Source of the DNA: Sphingobacteriales bacterium
GTDB lineage: Bacteria > Bacteroidota > Bacteroidia > Chitinophagales > JADIYW01
Length of the DNA stretch: 64,000 nt
Direction of reading: 5' to 3'
Assembly (NCBI GenBank): GCA_016719635.1
Contig: JADJYT010000004.1
Span: forward strand, 186,001-250,000
This document shows positions 17,223 through 26,641 of the stretch, piece by piece (the stretch's first letter is position 1; every line of letters begins with the position of its first letter). Under the pieces are notes generated by a model. That model saw only the letters and a list, made by a program, of their open reading frames with translations. It was not told the DNA's origin and did no database searches. The translations under genes and the position numbers were made by a program.

Positions 17223-20200
17223 ATTGTTTACCTGGAAATACAACGTATTATATTCAATTTGGGACTCAGGACTGTACATTAGATGGCGGTACAACCGGTA
17301 ATTATAATATTTCTATTTCTGCAGGTGGCAACCCATCTCCTGATGCTATATGTAATGCTATTACACTAGGAAGTGGTGGTGTTCTTGATCCAGGTGAAGC
17401 TGTAAATAATACAGTTGTAAATAATATATGTGCTTTACGTGAATCCGGTGAACCTCACAGTGATGTTTTAAATACAGTTTGGTATAAATTTGTTACACCT
17501 GCAACAGGTTTGGAAAGTGTAAACTTTCATTTAGGTGAAAATGGAAGCGGTGCAGATAATCCAGCTATTGTTGCATATCGATCATCAGGTGGTTGTACAT
17601 TTGGCTCTCTTACAGAAGTAGGAAGCGATATTCCTGGATTAGGTACTGATGCAAATTCTGATTTTTCAATTAATTGCTTACAAGGGAATACTACCTATTT
17701 CATACAGTGTGGTTATAATGATAGAACATTAGATGCAGGATCAGCTGGTGTTTTTGATTTAGATATTAATGCAACTTCAGCAACTACAGGACCTGATAAT
17801 ATTTGTTCAGCAGTAAGTATGGGTACACTAAACGGAACTGCTGCAGCTTTGTCAATAAGTAATCAATCAAATATTTGTGCATCTGCACCACAGGCAAACG
17901 AACCAGGTGGAGGACAAAAAACAGTATGGTATACCTTTACGACGGGTGCTACTGTGGGTAGTAACCTCAATGTAAATATGGATGCAATTGGAAATGGTTT
18001 AAACGCTGATGTTTATTTATACAGAGCTTGTGGAACTGTGTGTTCAGGTTCTACTTTAAATGCAGGTGTATTACAGGAAATAGGAAACTGGTATGATGTT
18101 AACCCATTAGGCTCAGAGTTTGATGCAGGCGGCTCCGTGCAGGGTGTTATTCTTCCAAACACAACTTATTATATTCGGGCAGATGGTGTACCTACAGTTG
18201 GTGAAGATGGACAATTCAATTTATCAGTTTCTTTTTCCGGAGGAGCACCATTATCCAATGATCATTATTGTGGCGCAAGTAGTATGGGAACCGGATTTAA
18301 TTATAATACTGCTCAGCTTTCTGTTTCAAGCAATACTGATAATGCATCCAGTGAAGATGTATGTTCCACCAACGAACCGGATAATTCTAACGAAAAATCA
18401 CTGTGGTATAAATTTACTACAGGTGTCAATCCACCTGCAATCATTACCTTAAATCCATCAGCGTCTGGTCTTTGCACCGGACAAGCTTGGGTATATTCCG
18501 GTGCTGCTAGCGGTGCTTGTACTGGCAATGCTTTTTCTAACTATAATTCAGGCACAAATTTTAATGGATTAACACGTATCGACTATACTGAATTAGGTAA
18601 TGATTTTACTATAAATTGTCCGGCTGCCAATACAACCTACTATGTTCAGGTACAGGTAGGCGGTGTTTGTAATTCAGGGGCCATTTCATTAACGGTAACA
18701 AGTAACGGAGCTCCAAAACCTTCAAATGACTTGTGTGCTAATGCAATAAGTTTAGGTACACTTGCACAAGGTGGTACTATTGGAGATGCAGCAGGTACTA
18801 ACCGTTGGAATAATTTCTGTTCTAATGGAACAGGGGACCCAAGCCCGGGCTGGACATTTGATGGTACAACACGTCAAGCCGTTTGGTTTACATTTAATAC
18901 CGGTACAACAGGTGCAGGTAGCGACATTACCATTGAAGCATATAATGATCCTGCTAATTTAGGTGATCAAATCGATCTTAAATTGGCTTTGTATGAAGGC
19001 TCATGTGGCTCATTGACCTATATAGACAGAGATTATAATGTACCATTGTTTGGCGAAACGATGGAAGATAAGTACTGCTTAAAACCCAACACCAATTATT
19101 ATGTTTTAGTGGATGGTTCAGGTATAAATACACAAGGATTTTTTGGTCTTACCGTAAAAGATAATGGTCCTTACCCTGGTAATGATAAAATTTGTGGTGT
19201 AAATGCAGTTACGACTTATGATATTGGAACTTCAGCAGGTATAGCAACAAAAGTAGGTACAGTTAATTCTGACAGCAAATCAGGAACAACAGTAAAAGGT
19301 ACTAATTGCTTTGATCCTTTACAAAACTGGAGCGGAGGCTGCAATCTGGCTTTTTCAGATGATAATGATTATGGCGTCTGGTACAAATTACCATCAGCTA
19401 CTAAAAGAAAAGATGTGGTATTAAAAGGTGCTTCATTATCAAATGACATGGATATCAAATTTGCATTGTATAATCAACCAACAGCAAATGCCTTATCTCA
19501 GTGTAATGGAAGATTAGGTGGTGCTGATGCAATGTCATTGGTGTCAGGCTCTTATTATGGTGCTTTAGGTTGGGATGCTGCTATTCAGGGTACCTGTGCC
19601 TCTCCGGATGAAGATCATATTTATACTTGCTTAGATCCTACACAAACTTATTATTTGTTGGTAGATGCCGGAGAAGGTTTATGTGGTACAGGAGATTTTA
19701 CAATTAATGCATACTATCCGCTAGAAGGCGGATCAACGCCGTGTACAGCTGAATGGTTACCAGGTGTAACAACTTCTACCTGGTCAGCAGGTATTCATAA
19801 GATAGATTTAGCAGCCAATTTCTGCGGAGCCACCTATGCGGGAATACCAACTGCGCCATGGACTTACGAAAAACCCGTATGGTGGAAATTTGTGGCACCT
19901 GCATCCGGTACAGTTGAACTAAGAATTAAAAGTGACTCTACCAATCTCGGGGATGAGTTGCGTCCTAAGATTTGGGTGTTTGAAGAAAATACAGCAGGTT
20001 CTTGCAGCAATACGTTATTAAATTATACAAACCTGGATCAGAAAGATCCGGATGATTTATTAAGTGTTGGAGATCCGGATTTATTAACGGAGATATTGGA
20101 TGTCCGATGTCTGGTGCCGGGAAGAACCTATTATGTTGTAACGGATGGAGTAACGACGATTGCCGAAATATGTGGTGTCGGTACTAAAGTTGGGTTCTAT

Positions 20201-23200
20201 AGCCTCGAAATTAAAGATTTGGGACAAACCAAACGCAAGAACGATACCATATGCGGAGCCACACCGGGCAGGGTGGCGGGAGATCCTTATTATTTTATTC
20301 CAACGGCAGCCTGGAAGACCGTGAATAAAGAGGTGGAATTAACGAAGAATAATCAGGATAATTATTGCTTTGTTATAGAGAATGAACCGTCCGCTTCCAG
20401 CTATGGAGGTACCTGGTCAACCATTAATAACGTTAGGGGTGGATGGTATTCTTTTACCGCACCACCTTCCGGTAAAGTGGAAATTGAATTCAATAATATA
20501 TCGGTCACCTCAGATCAGGTCGATGCGCAGGTGGCTGTATATAGAATTAAAACGGGCAAAACGTGTAATGATGTTCAAACCACTTCAAATATTAATAATC
20601 CAACGTTATCGCCTCTCGAATTTTATGGAAGCAGTAATGACGCATATGCCGGCATTTTGGCGGATGAAGACTTAACGGTTTCCTGTCTGATGCCGGATAG
20701 CCTGTATTATATCTATATAGAAGGGATTAACAGCAATACTTTGGGAATTACCGATTTGGGAACAGGGGATTTTAATTTAACCATCCGGTCGTACCCTCAG
20801 GATCCTCCGGCGGCCAATGACAATAAATGTAATCCCATCTATCTGGGGCAACCAACCAATACGATTGGTTCCACGACGGGAATTATAAACGCCACTTCAA
20901 CTAATTTTAACCGGACTTCCAGCACATTAGCTGGTGCTCCTACATTAGGAACGAATGGCGTGACGTTGGTCAAGGCAAGAGGAAATCATGGAGGCGTACT
21001 GCCAGTTTCGGCACCTCCGGGGGGTAATGAAGTGGCTTTATCCTGTTCTCCGAACCCGGGTTGTATAGATGGAATTGGCTCTGATTATGACCGGTCCGTT
21101 TATCCGTTTAATAATTTCTGTGCAACAGCGGTCGGTGACTCTACACCTGCCAATTGGGGGGCTATTTTCGGTGCGGTGGACGGTAAACCCCGTAAATCGG
21201 TCTGGTTTATGTTTAAGGCCCCGGCAGACCTGGATAACAACGGAGAAGAAGCGGTGGAGATTGCATTGAATCAGGAATTGATTTCACTAAATGCGCATAA
21301 GGATGGAATGGATTTGAGGGGAGCTGTTTTTGAATCTTCGGATAATACCTGTAACGGTTATTTCTTTGATATAAAAAGCGAATACGACATTGGAGATTTT
21401 GATGAAACATTTAAAGTGACATGTCTGGAACCGAATCGATTCTACTGGCTGATGGTGGACGGCTCTCCAATAAATGACGAAGGCTATTTTGGGTTAAAGA
21501 TTTCAAGGGTAACACCTGACCCGCGTCCGGCAAACGATTATATCTGCAGCGCCTATACGCTCAGTAATTCGTTCTTCAGCGGAGCAGCCGTTGGCAGGAC
21601 GAAGGATACAAATATTTGCGCAAGAATAACAAGGACATCTGTAGATCCGACACCTGAAAATGACCCGACCGGATTCGATTTGGATCATACGGTCTGGTAT
21701 AAATTTACGACACCTTCCGCACCCGGAGACTATGCCGTAAAAGTGGATGTGAACGGATGGGGTCCCGGTTTGTTTGGTTATTCGGATAAGATGGATCCGC
21801 AGATTGCCATCTTTGAATCTCAGAATGGTACCTGCAACTGGGGAACTGACGGAACGAACATGGTCGAGATAGCCAGTGAATATGATGTCTTCCCGTTTGC
21901 TGAATCGATGATAGGCTATTGCCTGCAGCCAAGTAAAACGTATTATGTCATGGTGGACGGTTCCGGGTTAAATTCACAGGGATTCTTTGATATTACCATT
22001 GATGATTATTCACCCATCACTCCATTCCCGTCTGCAGTTGCCAATTATGATTTATTTGCAAATGCGGTATCACTCAGCATGCCGGTAACTGCCGGTGCAG
22101 GCGGAAAAACTACCTCTGCGTTAGCACATAATTATTGCTCGGGCATAGAAACGGATGAACCCGATTCCTGGACATTATACGATATTGATAATACCGTCTG
22201 GTGGAAGTTTACAGTACCTACAACGGGTATCTATTCGGGTCAGCATGTCGATATGACACTACGATTAAAAAGCGACCCCGGCGGTACTAAAAATGACGGT
22301 ATTAATTTATTGGGTGCGGTATATGAATTAAATGGTACCGCCAATTTCAGTAACCTTACCAATATTGCTACGGGTACCAATATACTTATCTATGATGAAG
22401 ATATTACACTGACTTGCTTGAAGCCGGGCAGTACCTATTATTTACAGGTAGACGGATATTCAGGTCCATTTAATATATTCAGGGCACAGGGACAAGGTTA
22501 TTACAAAGTAGAGTTGGAAGTAGCTACCCTTACACCTAATCAGGGTAATGACAGTATCTGCGGTGCCATAACGGTTCCGGTTCATCCAACGAATTATTAC
22601 CCAACCTCCGGTTCACCATACAACAATATTTGTAAAACGGTACAGGCGAAAGAAAATCTGCCGTGGCTGAATGCGGATGATAAAACCGTATGGTTTAAGT
22701 TCCAGCCTCCAGCTACCGGTAATGTTACGATTGATGTTCAAAGCCAGGGTGCGGATGATATCGGTGCACAGGTGGCGATTTATCAGTCACAGATTCCAAT
22801 AGCTTCATCTGCTTGCCAAACAGTAGATTCATTAGTCTTAGTGGAACAGGATTACGATCCTTTAGCTGCCGGAGAAACGGTGACCGCAAAATGTCTGAAT
22901 ACTTCGGTATGGCATTATATTCAGGTGAACAGTGATATCGTATCTATTTGGGGACAGGGTACATTTAAAATCAATGTCAAGGATATTGGCGGCACCACCA
23001 CACCGCCTTATAACGATAATATATGCAATGCCTATGATTTTGGAAATGTAACGAACGCAACGGGTACGGCGAAACAAAGACTGAGCGACAGTAACCGTTG
23101 TGCATCCATTCAGGTGAATGAGCCAAATACGACAACCGGTTGCAGCTGTATTCAGAAGTCTGTCTGGTATAAATTTACAGCGCCAATATCGGGCAGGGTT

Positions 23201-23521
23201 AAGGTAACGGTGCATGATGTGGATGGATTTTTAAGCGGAATCGATCCGGAAGTATATTTATATTCCGGAACACTGACGGGTTGTCCTTCAGCAACGCCGG
23301 CATTTACCGGTTTTACACAATTGGAAGGGGCATATAATCCGCTTCCGAATTTCCCATCCTCCACGACCGGCGATGAGGTTATAGAATATGAATGTCTGAC
23401 TCCTGGGCAACTTTATTATATACAAGTCGATGGCACCACCGTTGGCGGCCCGCAGGGATTTTTTGACATTACCATAGAAGACCTTATTCCGAATTATGCT
23501 TCCTCTCCGAAAAAACCGGCG
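16590..23521 (+). repeat. Tandem PPC-like modules in giant protein 2
   Basis: About fourteen protein-level modules of roughly 150-230 aa of the same family as in giant 1. Those encoded before 19.7 kb tend to be shorter (about 150-190 aa) and AT-rich. Two or three later ones (near 19.2 and 20.8-21.5 kb) carry long insertions between the first Cys and the WYKF motif. Confidence 0.78.
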
Positions 23522-25735
23522 AATGATGAACCAGCCAATGCGGTGACATTAACCGTTCAAGATGAACAATGCGCCGTACCGATTGGTGTTACTTCAGAAG
23601 GAGATGAACTGCAGGGAAGCGGAAGTTGGTCCACTGAAAATTATAAGAAACCAACCATTACCAAGAAAGATGTAACGGGTACCTGCAATACCAGCGATAA
23701 CTGCGGAGATATCTGGTATAAGTTTACCATGCCATCAGAAGACTGTATGCTGGGCAGTGTCGTAACGATTCAGGGATATAGTGACCAGGTGGCAATCGGT
23801 TCTGCGTACCATAATGATTTAAAGATTCTGGCATACCGTGGGACTATTGGAAGTTTAGTGCCTGTAGAATGTGGCAATACAGATGATAATGCACTTACGG
23901 TAGATTATTTCCATTATGAAATAACAGGAACAGCCGGTGAAACTATTTATCTGCAGGTTTTTGATCAGAATAATAATGATACGGATAATGATGATGAGGA
24001 GGATTTCTTTATTTGTGTTTCCAGACGTTATGGTGTCGATAAATGCCAGAATCTGAACAGCCTTCCATTTATGGATTTTGGTAAAGATTATTGTTGGAAT
24101 GTGGAGGGAGCATCAGGTGAGACACCGGCTTCAGCTTATGGAGAAACCAATTCGTCTACGAATCCTACGGAAAATTCGGCCTACCTGAAATTTAAAATGA
24201 CACCAAGTCCTTGCGACAGTATAAAGATTACCATTAAACAACCAACTCCGCCGAATCTGTTCTTACAGGATGGTACTTTCAATACCAATCAGATTGTATC
24301 CCTGAGTGTTTACAGAGAAGACAATGCATTATGTGATGGTACGATTGATGGTGCATTGGTGTCCAAATCTTACGTATGCTCCGGTCCTGCAGCTATTTTT
24401 GATAATACCATCACTTATACTGTCGGTGTCAGTAATTTGGATACCAATAAAGTGTATGTGGTTCAGATTGACGGACAAGGTCAGGATGTCACAGGGTATA
24501 TTAACAACGGAACAATCAGGGTAGATACTTTCCAGCGGTGTGTAAATGTTCAGGCAGTTACATTTAATGATACCAGTGTCTCTTATTTTACATGTCCTGA
24601 TGGCTGGAGATATTATCATGACAGGAACAAGATTATCATCTTCGCGTTGTATCCAAATGGCAATGTGTTTGATGGCGTGGCAAAGATAAATTATAAATCA
24701 ACTTTTGACTCTGCCGTTTCCTGTCCTTCGCTAATGGCAGAATACAGTATGAGGAGAATCTGGGATTTCAGTATCTCCAGTGGTTCAATAAATCCGCTTG
24801 CTCCGGTGAAAGTCAGGTTCTATTACAGATCTCTGGAAAAACAAGCGATTATTGATGAAGCCAATGCATTCCTGACCAGATGCGGAGGGTTTTTCGAACC
24901 GTTCGAGTGGTTCAAGACTGCTTCAGGGATACAGTATATTCCTTCCACTCCGGCACAAATCAATCCGCAAAGAATCACAGCAGGCTACTCTCAAACGTCT
25001 TGTTTGGGAAGCGATTTGTTTGGCAGCCCGAATGGTTGTAACACTCTAACGGCTTCAGATAATCAAATCAGCTGTAATGGTACACTTTATGTCGAATTGG
25101 GAGCGATTACAGGGTTTTCCGGAGGATCCGGCGCGGTAGGTGTGGGACCTTGGCAGAATACATCACCGCTTCCTGTTGAGCTGACATCCTTTACCGGCTA
25201 TAATGAAGGTGCTAAAAATGTTTTGAACTGGACAACGGCTTCAGAAAGAAATACACTCAAATTTATGGTTGAACGAAGCGGCGACGGTATTTCTTTCGAT
25301 CCGATTGGTGAGAAAGCGGCGGCAGGTTACAGCGCATACCCATTAGATTATACTATGGATGATTCGTATCCGTTAGATGGTGCAAATTACTACAGGCTGA
25401 AGATTATAGACAGGGATAATACTTTTGAGTATTCACAGACGATACTCATCAGAACAGCCGGAGCTATCGTGTATCAGAATACGATATTGAATATCTTCCC
25501 GAATCCTACACACCACGCTGTATTTATAGAGTATCTGGCTTCTGCCAAAGGAACCGTTGCATTAAAGGTGTTTAATGCGCTGGGACAATCCATGCTTTCT
25601 AAAAAAACAGATGTAGAGAAAGGAAAACAGCTGATATGGATAGATGTGTCCTCATTTTCGGATGGAATGTATGTAATCCAGCTGCAGGATGAATCTACCG
25701 GAGAAATCCTTCAAAGCAAGTTTATGAAAGAATAA
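17165..25735 (+). CDS. Giant modular secreted protein 2, main part, T9SS type A sorting domain
   Basis: The frame is open from 17165, directly after an in-frame TAA at 17162. A TTG at 17510 could serve as a start but falls in the middle of a module, so this is the continuation of the gene starting at 16065. It encodes the second half of one module, then about twelve more (NDxICxA starts near 17345, 17800, 18265, 18725, 19190, 19735, 20250, 20815, 21535, 22050, 22550 and 23010), each with a central WYKF-like motif and a TYY(I/V)QVDG-like element. Several modules share an acidic stretch such as EYDVFPFAESM or EYDIGDFDETF before the conserved Cys. A diverged module (23520-24040), a Cys-containing region and the sorting domain from about 25,170 (LPVELTSFTGY, FPNPTHHAV, GMYVIQL, KFMKE) follow, paralogous to the end of giant 1. 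The part before about 19.7 kb is AT-rich. It is predicted T9SS cargo of unknown function, non-functional if the frameshift is real. Confidence 0.8.
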   Translation, partial: PFFTCSNYECISSSTSATINCLPGNTTYYIQFGTQDCTLDGGTTGNYNISISAGGNPSPDAICNAITLGSGGVLDPGEAVNNTVVNNICALRESGEPHSDVLNTVWYKFVTPATGLESVNFHLGENGSGADNPAIVAYRSSGGCTFGSLTEVGSDIPGLGTDANSDFSINCLQGNTTYFIQCGYNDRTLDAGSAGVFDLDINATSATTGPDNICSAVSMGTLNGTAAALSISNQSNICASAPQANEPGGGQKTVWYTFTTGATVGSNLNVNMDAIGNGLNADVYLYRACGTVCSGSTLNAGVLQEIGNWYDVNPLGSEFDAGGSVQGVILPNTTYYIRADGVPTVGEDGQFNLSVSFSGGAPLSNDHYCGASSMGTGFNYNTAQLSVSSNTDNASSEDVCSTNEPDNSNEKSLWYKFTTGVNPPAIITLNPSASGLCTGQAWVYSGAASGACTGNAFSNYNSGTNFNGLTRIDYTELGNDFTINCPAANTTYYVQVQVGGVCNSGAISLTVTSNGAPKPSNDLCANAISLGTLAQGGTIGDAAGTNRWNNFCSNGTGDPSPGWTFDGTTRQAVWFTFNTGTTGAGSDITIEAYNDPANLGDQIDLKLALYEGSCGSLTYIDRDYNVPLFGETMEDKYCLKPNTNYYVLVDGSGINTQGFFGLTVKDNGPYPGNDKICGVNAVTTYDIGTSAGIATKVGTVNSDSKSGTTVKGTNCFDPLQNWSGGCNLAFSDDNDYGVWYKLPSATKRKDVVLKGASLSNDMDIKFALYNQPTANALSQCNGRLGGADAMSLVSGSYYGALGWDAAIQGTCASPDEDHIYTCLDPTQTYYLLVDAGEGLCGTGDFTINAYYPLEGGSTPCTAEWLPGVTTSTWSAGIHKIDLAANFCGATYAGIPTAPWTYEKPVWWKFVAPASGTVELRIKSDSTNLGDELRPKIWVFEENTAGSCSNTLLNYTNLDQKDPDDLLSVGDPDLLTEILDVRCLVPGRTYYVVTDGVTTIAEICGVGTKVGFYSLEIKDLGQTKRKNDTICGATPGRVAGDPYYFIPTAAWKTVNKEVELTKNNQDNYCFVIENEPSASSYGGTWSTINNVRGGWYSFTAPPSGKVEIEFNNISVTSDQVDAQVAVYRIKTGKTCNDVQTTSNINNPTLSPLEFYGSSNDAYAGILADEDLTVSCLMPDSLYYIYIEGINSNTLGITDLGTGDFNLTIRSYPQDPPAANDNKCNPIYLGQPTNTIGSTTGIINATSTNFNRTSSTLAGAPTLGTNGVTLVKARGNHGGVLPVSAPPGGNEVALSCSPNPGCIDGIGSDYDRSVYPFNNFCATAVGDSTPANWGAIFGAVDGKPRKSVWFMFKAPADLDNNGEEAVEIALNQELISLNAHKDGMDLRGAVFESSDNTCNGYFFDIKSEYDIGDFDETFKVTCLEPNRFYWLMVDGSPINDEGYFGLKISRVTPDPRPANDYICSAYTLSNSFFSGAAVGRTKDTNICARITRTSVDPTPENDPTGFDLDHTVWYKFTTPSAPGDYAVKVDVNGWGPGLFGYSDKMDPQIAIFESQNGTCNWGTDGTNMVEIASEYDVFPFAESMIGYCLQPSKTYYVMVDGSGLNSQGFFDITIDDYSPITPFPSAVANYDLFANAVSLSMPVTAGAGGKTTSALAHNYCSGIETDEPDSWTLYDIDNTVWWKFTVPTTGIYSGQHVDMTLRLKSDPGGTKNDGINLLGAVYELNGTANFSNLTNIATGTNILIYDEDITLTCLKPGSTYYLQVDGYSGPFNIFRAQGQGYYKVELEVATLTPNQGNDSICGAITVPVHPTNYYPTSGSPYNNICKTVQAKENLPWLNADDKTVWFKFQPPATGNVTIDVQSQGADDIGAQVAIYQSQIPIASSACQTVDSLVLVEQDYDPLAAGETVTAKCLNTSVWHYIQVNSDIVSIWGQGTFKINVKDIGGTTTPPYNDNICNAYDFGNVTNATGTAKQRLSDSNRCASIQVNEPNTTTGCSCIQKSVWYKFTAPISGRVKVTVHDVDGFLSGIDPEVYLYSGTLTGCPSATPAFTGFTQLEGAYNPLPNFPSSTTGDEVIEYECLTPGQLYYIQVDGTTVGGPQGFFDITIEDLIPNYASSPKKPANDEPANAVTLTVQDEQCAVPIGVTSEGDELQGSGSWSTENYKKPTITKKDVTGTCNTSDNCGDIWYKFTMPSEDCMLGSVVTIQGYSDQVAIGSAYHNDLKILAYRGTIGSLVPVECGNTDDNALTVDYFHYEITGTAGETIYLQVFDQNNNDTDNDDEEDFFICVSRRYGVDKCQNLNSLPFMDFGKDYCWNVEGASGETPASAYGETNSSTNPTENSAYLKFKMTPSPCDSIKITIKQPTPPNLFLQDGTFNTNQIVSLSVYREDNALCDGTIDGALVSKSYVCSGPAAIFDNTITYTVGVSNLDTNKVYVVQIDGQGQDVTGYINNGTIRVDTFQRCVNVQAVTFNDTSVSYFTCPDGWRYYHDRNKIIIFALYPNGNVFDGVAKINYKSTFDSAVSCPSLMAEYSMRRIWDFSISSGSINPLAPVKVRFYYRSLEKQAIIDEANAFLTRCGGFFEPFEWFKTASGIQYIPSTPAQINPQRITAGYSQTSCLGSDLFGSPNGCNTLTASDNQISCNGTLYVELGAITGFSGGSGAVGVGPWQNTSPLPVELTSFTGYNEGAKNVLNWTTASERNTLKFMVERSGDGISFDPIGEKAAAGYSAYPLDYTMDDSYPLDGANYYRLKIIDRDNTFEYSQTILIRTAGAIVYQNTILNIFPNPTHHAVFIEYLASAKGTVALKVFNALGQSMLSKKTDVEKGKQLIWIDVSSFSDGMYVIQLQDESTGEILQSKFMKE

Positions 25736-25759
25736 AATCATTTTAACATCAACTCATAA

Positions 25760-25788
25760 AAAAATCCCGGTGATATGCCGGGATTTTT
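25760..25788 (+). terminator. Terminator after giant gene 2
   Basis: An 11-bp stem AAAAATCCCGG with CCGGGATTTTT around a 7-base loop, 25 bp after the giant-2 stop. The symmetric A and T flanks would also serve the other strand. Confidence 0.85.
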
Positions 25789-25801
25789 CTATTTTTATAC
25801 A

Positions 25802-26641
25802 ATGCGATTCCTGTTGTGTCTCTTTGTTTTATTCCTTTCATCTATAACTTTTGGACAGGATTCTGTTTTAGTTTATGAAAGTAAAGGATCAGACAGTTTA
25901 ACTAAAAATGATACTATTGTCAAAGATTCGATTCTCAAAACGGATACTGCTCTGAAAATCCAATTATCTGACTACCTGCCTCCTGCCAAAAAAATGAAGT
26001 GGAATGTTGAGAGGGTTCATCTGTTGTTTGGTATCGATTTTTCACCATTCAATCCAATGGTGGTCGAGAATGATATCTTTCACGGCCCCTATTATCCGGT
26101 GGAAGATTCCTCTGCCGTATGGCTGGACAGAGATACTAAAAGCAATTTATCAAAATCCTATAAGTCCGGGAATATTCAATTCAGTCTGCAGGCAAATTTC
26201 TGGAAGGGATTGTTCTTCGGAATGAATTATCAGTTCTTTACTATCCGGAAATATAAGAAAGAACCCAACAGGGGGAACTTGTTTTCAAAATCGAATTCCG
26301 TATTTTTTATTGTCTCCGCTCAGGTTGGATATGTCTTTGAGTTCCTGAAAAACAAATGTTTGCAGATACATCCCTCCATCCGCATCGGGGGCTATACCGG
26401 TGACGGATACTACGACAGCGGCAAGGGCAGTAAGTTTTATTTTGGCGCTGACCTCAGGGTCCGTTATCTTATTAAGAGGAAATTCGGTATAGGTGTTGGG
26501 GTAGATTATGATTTCCTCTATTATAAGCAAAAAGGGTACAGTGATTTATTCTCCAGAAATACGTATCAGAAGACGACCTTCAGTAATGTTCACCTAAACG
26601 TAGGTATTTCTTATAATGTCACGATTCGTACGAAGCCATAA
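25802..26641 (+). CDS. Predicted outer-membrane beta-barrel protein, function unknown
   Basis: 279 aa from the ATG at 25802. The frame is open to 25775, but that upstream part overlaps the terminator hairpin, and MRFLLCLFVLFLSSITFG is a clear signal peptide. A Ser/Thr/Asp-rich linker (SKGSDSLTKNDTIV) precedes about ten alternating hydrophobic strands with aromatic belts (FSLQANFWKGLFFGMNYQFF, FYFGADLRVRYL, FGIGVGVDYDFLYY), typical of a small outer-membrane barrel. No specific family is recognised. Its stop codon overlaps the start of the next gene (TAATG), so the two are translationally coupled. Confidence 0.7.
   Translation: MRFLLCLFVLFLSSITFGQDSVLVYESKGSDSLTKNDTIVKDSILKTDTALKIQLSDYLPPAKKMKWNVERVHLLFGIDFSPFNPMVVENDIFHGPYYPVEDSSAVWLDRDTKSNLSKSYKSGNIQFSLQANFWKGLFFGMNYQFFTIRKYKKEPNRGNLFSKSNSVFFIVSAQVGYVFEFLKNKCLQIHPSIRIGGYTGDGYYDSGKGSKFYFGADLRVRYLIKRKFGIGVGVDYDFLYYKQKGYSDLFSRNTYQKTTFSNVHLNVGISYNVTIRTKP

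Larger units (their letters stand above)
12890..19700. other. AT-rich compositional block spanning the two giant genes
   Basis: Hand counts of single 60-base rows give 47% GC at 12781-12840, 22% at 12901-12960, 25% at 14401-14460, 32% at 17461-17520 and 52% at 19801-19860. The left edge is abrupt and lies inside the conserved sorting domain of giant 1. The right edge is softer and lies near a module boundary of giant 2. The block contains the last 130 or so codons of giant 1, the TMTC-like gene, the small secreted gene at 15479, and roughly the first third of giant 2. The most economical reading is replacement or insertion by recombination between homologous modules. Edges are approximate. 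Confidence 0.55.

Noticed and set aside
4993..23521. CRISPR or DNA-level tandem repeat
   Set aside because: The repetition is at protein level with diverged DNA; there are no short identical repeats with regular spacers.
17510..25735. Independent gene starting at TTG 17510
   Set aside because: The frame is open back to 17165 with clear module sequence, and 17510 falls in the middle of a module without a signal peptide.
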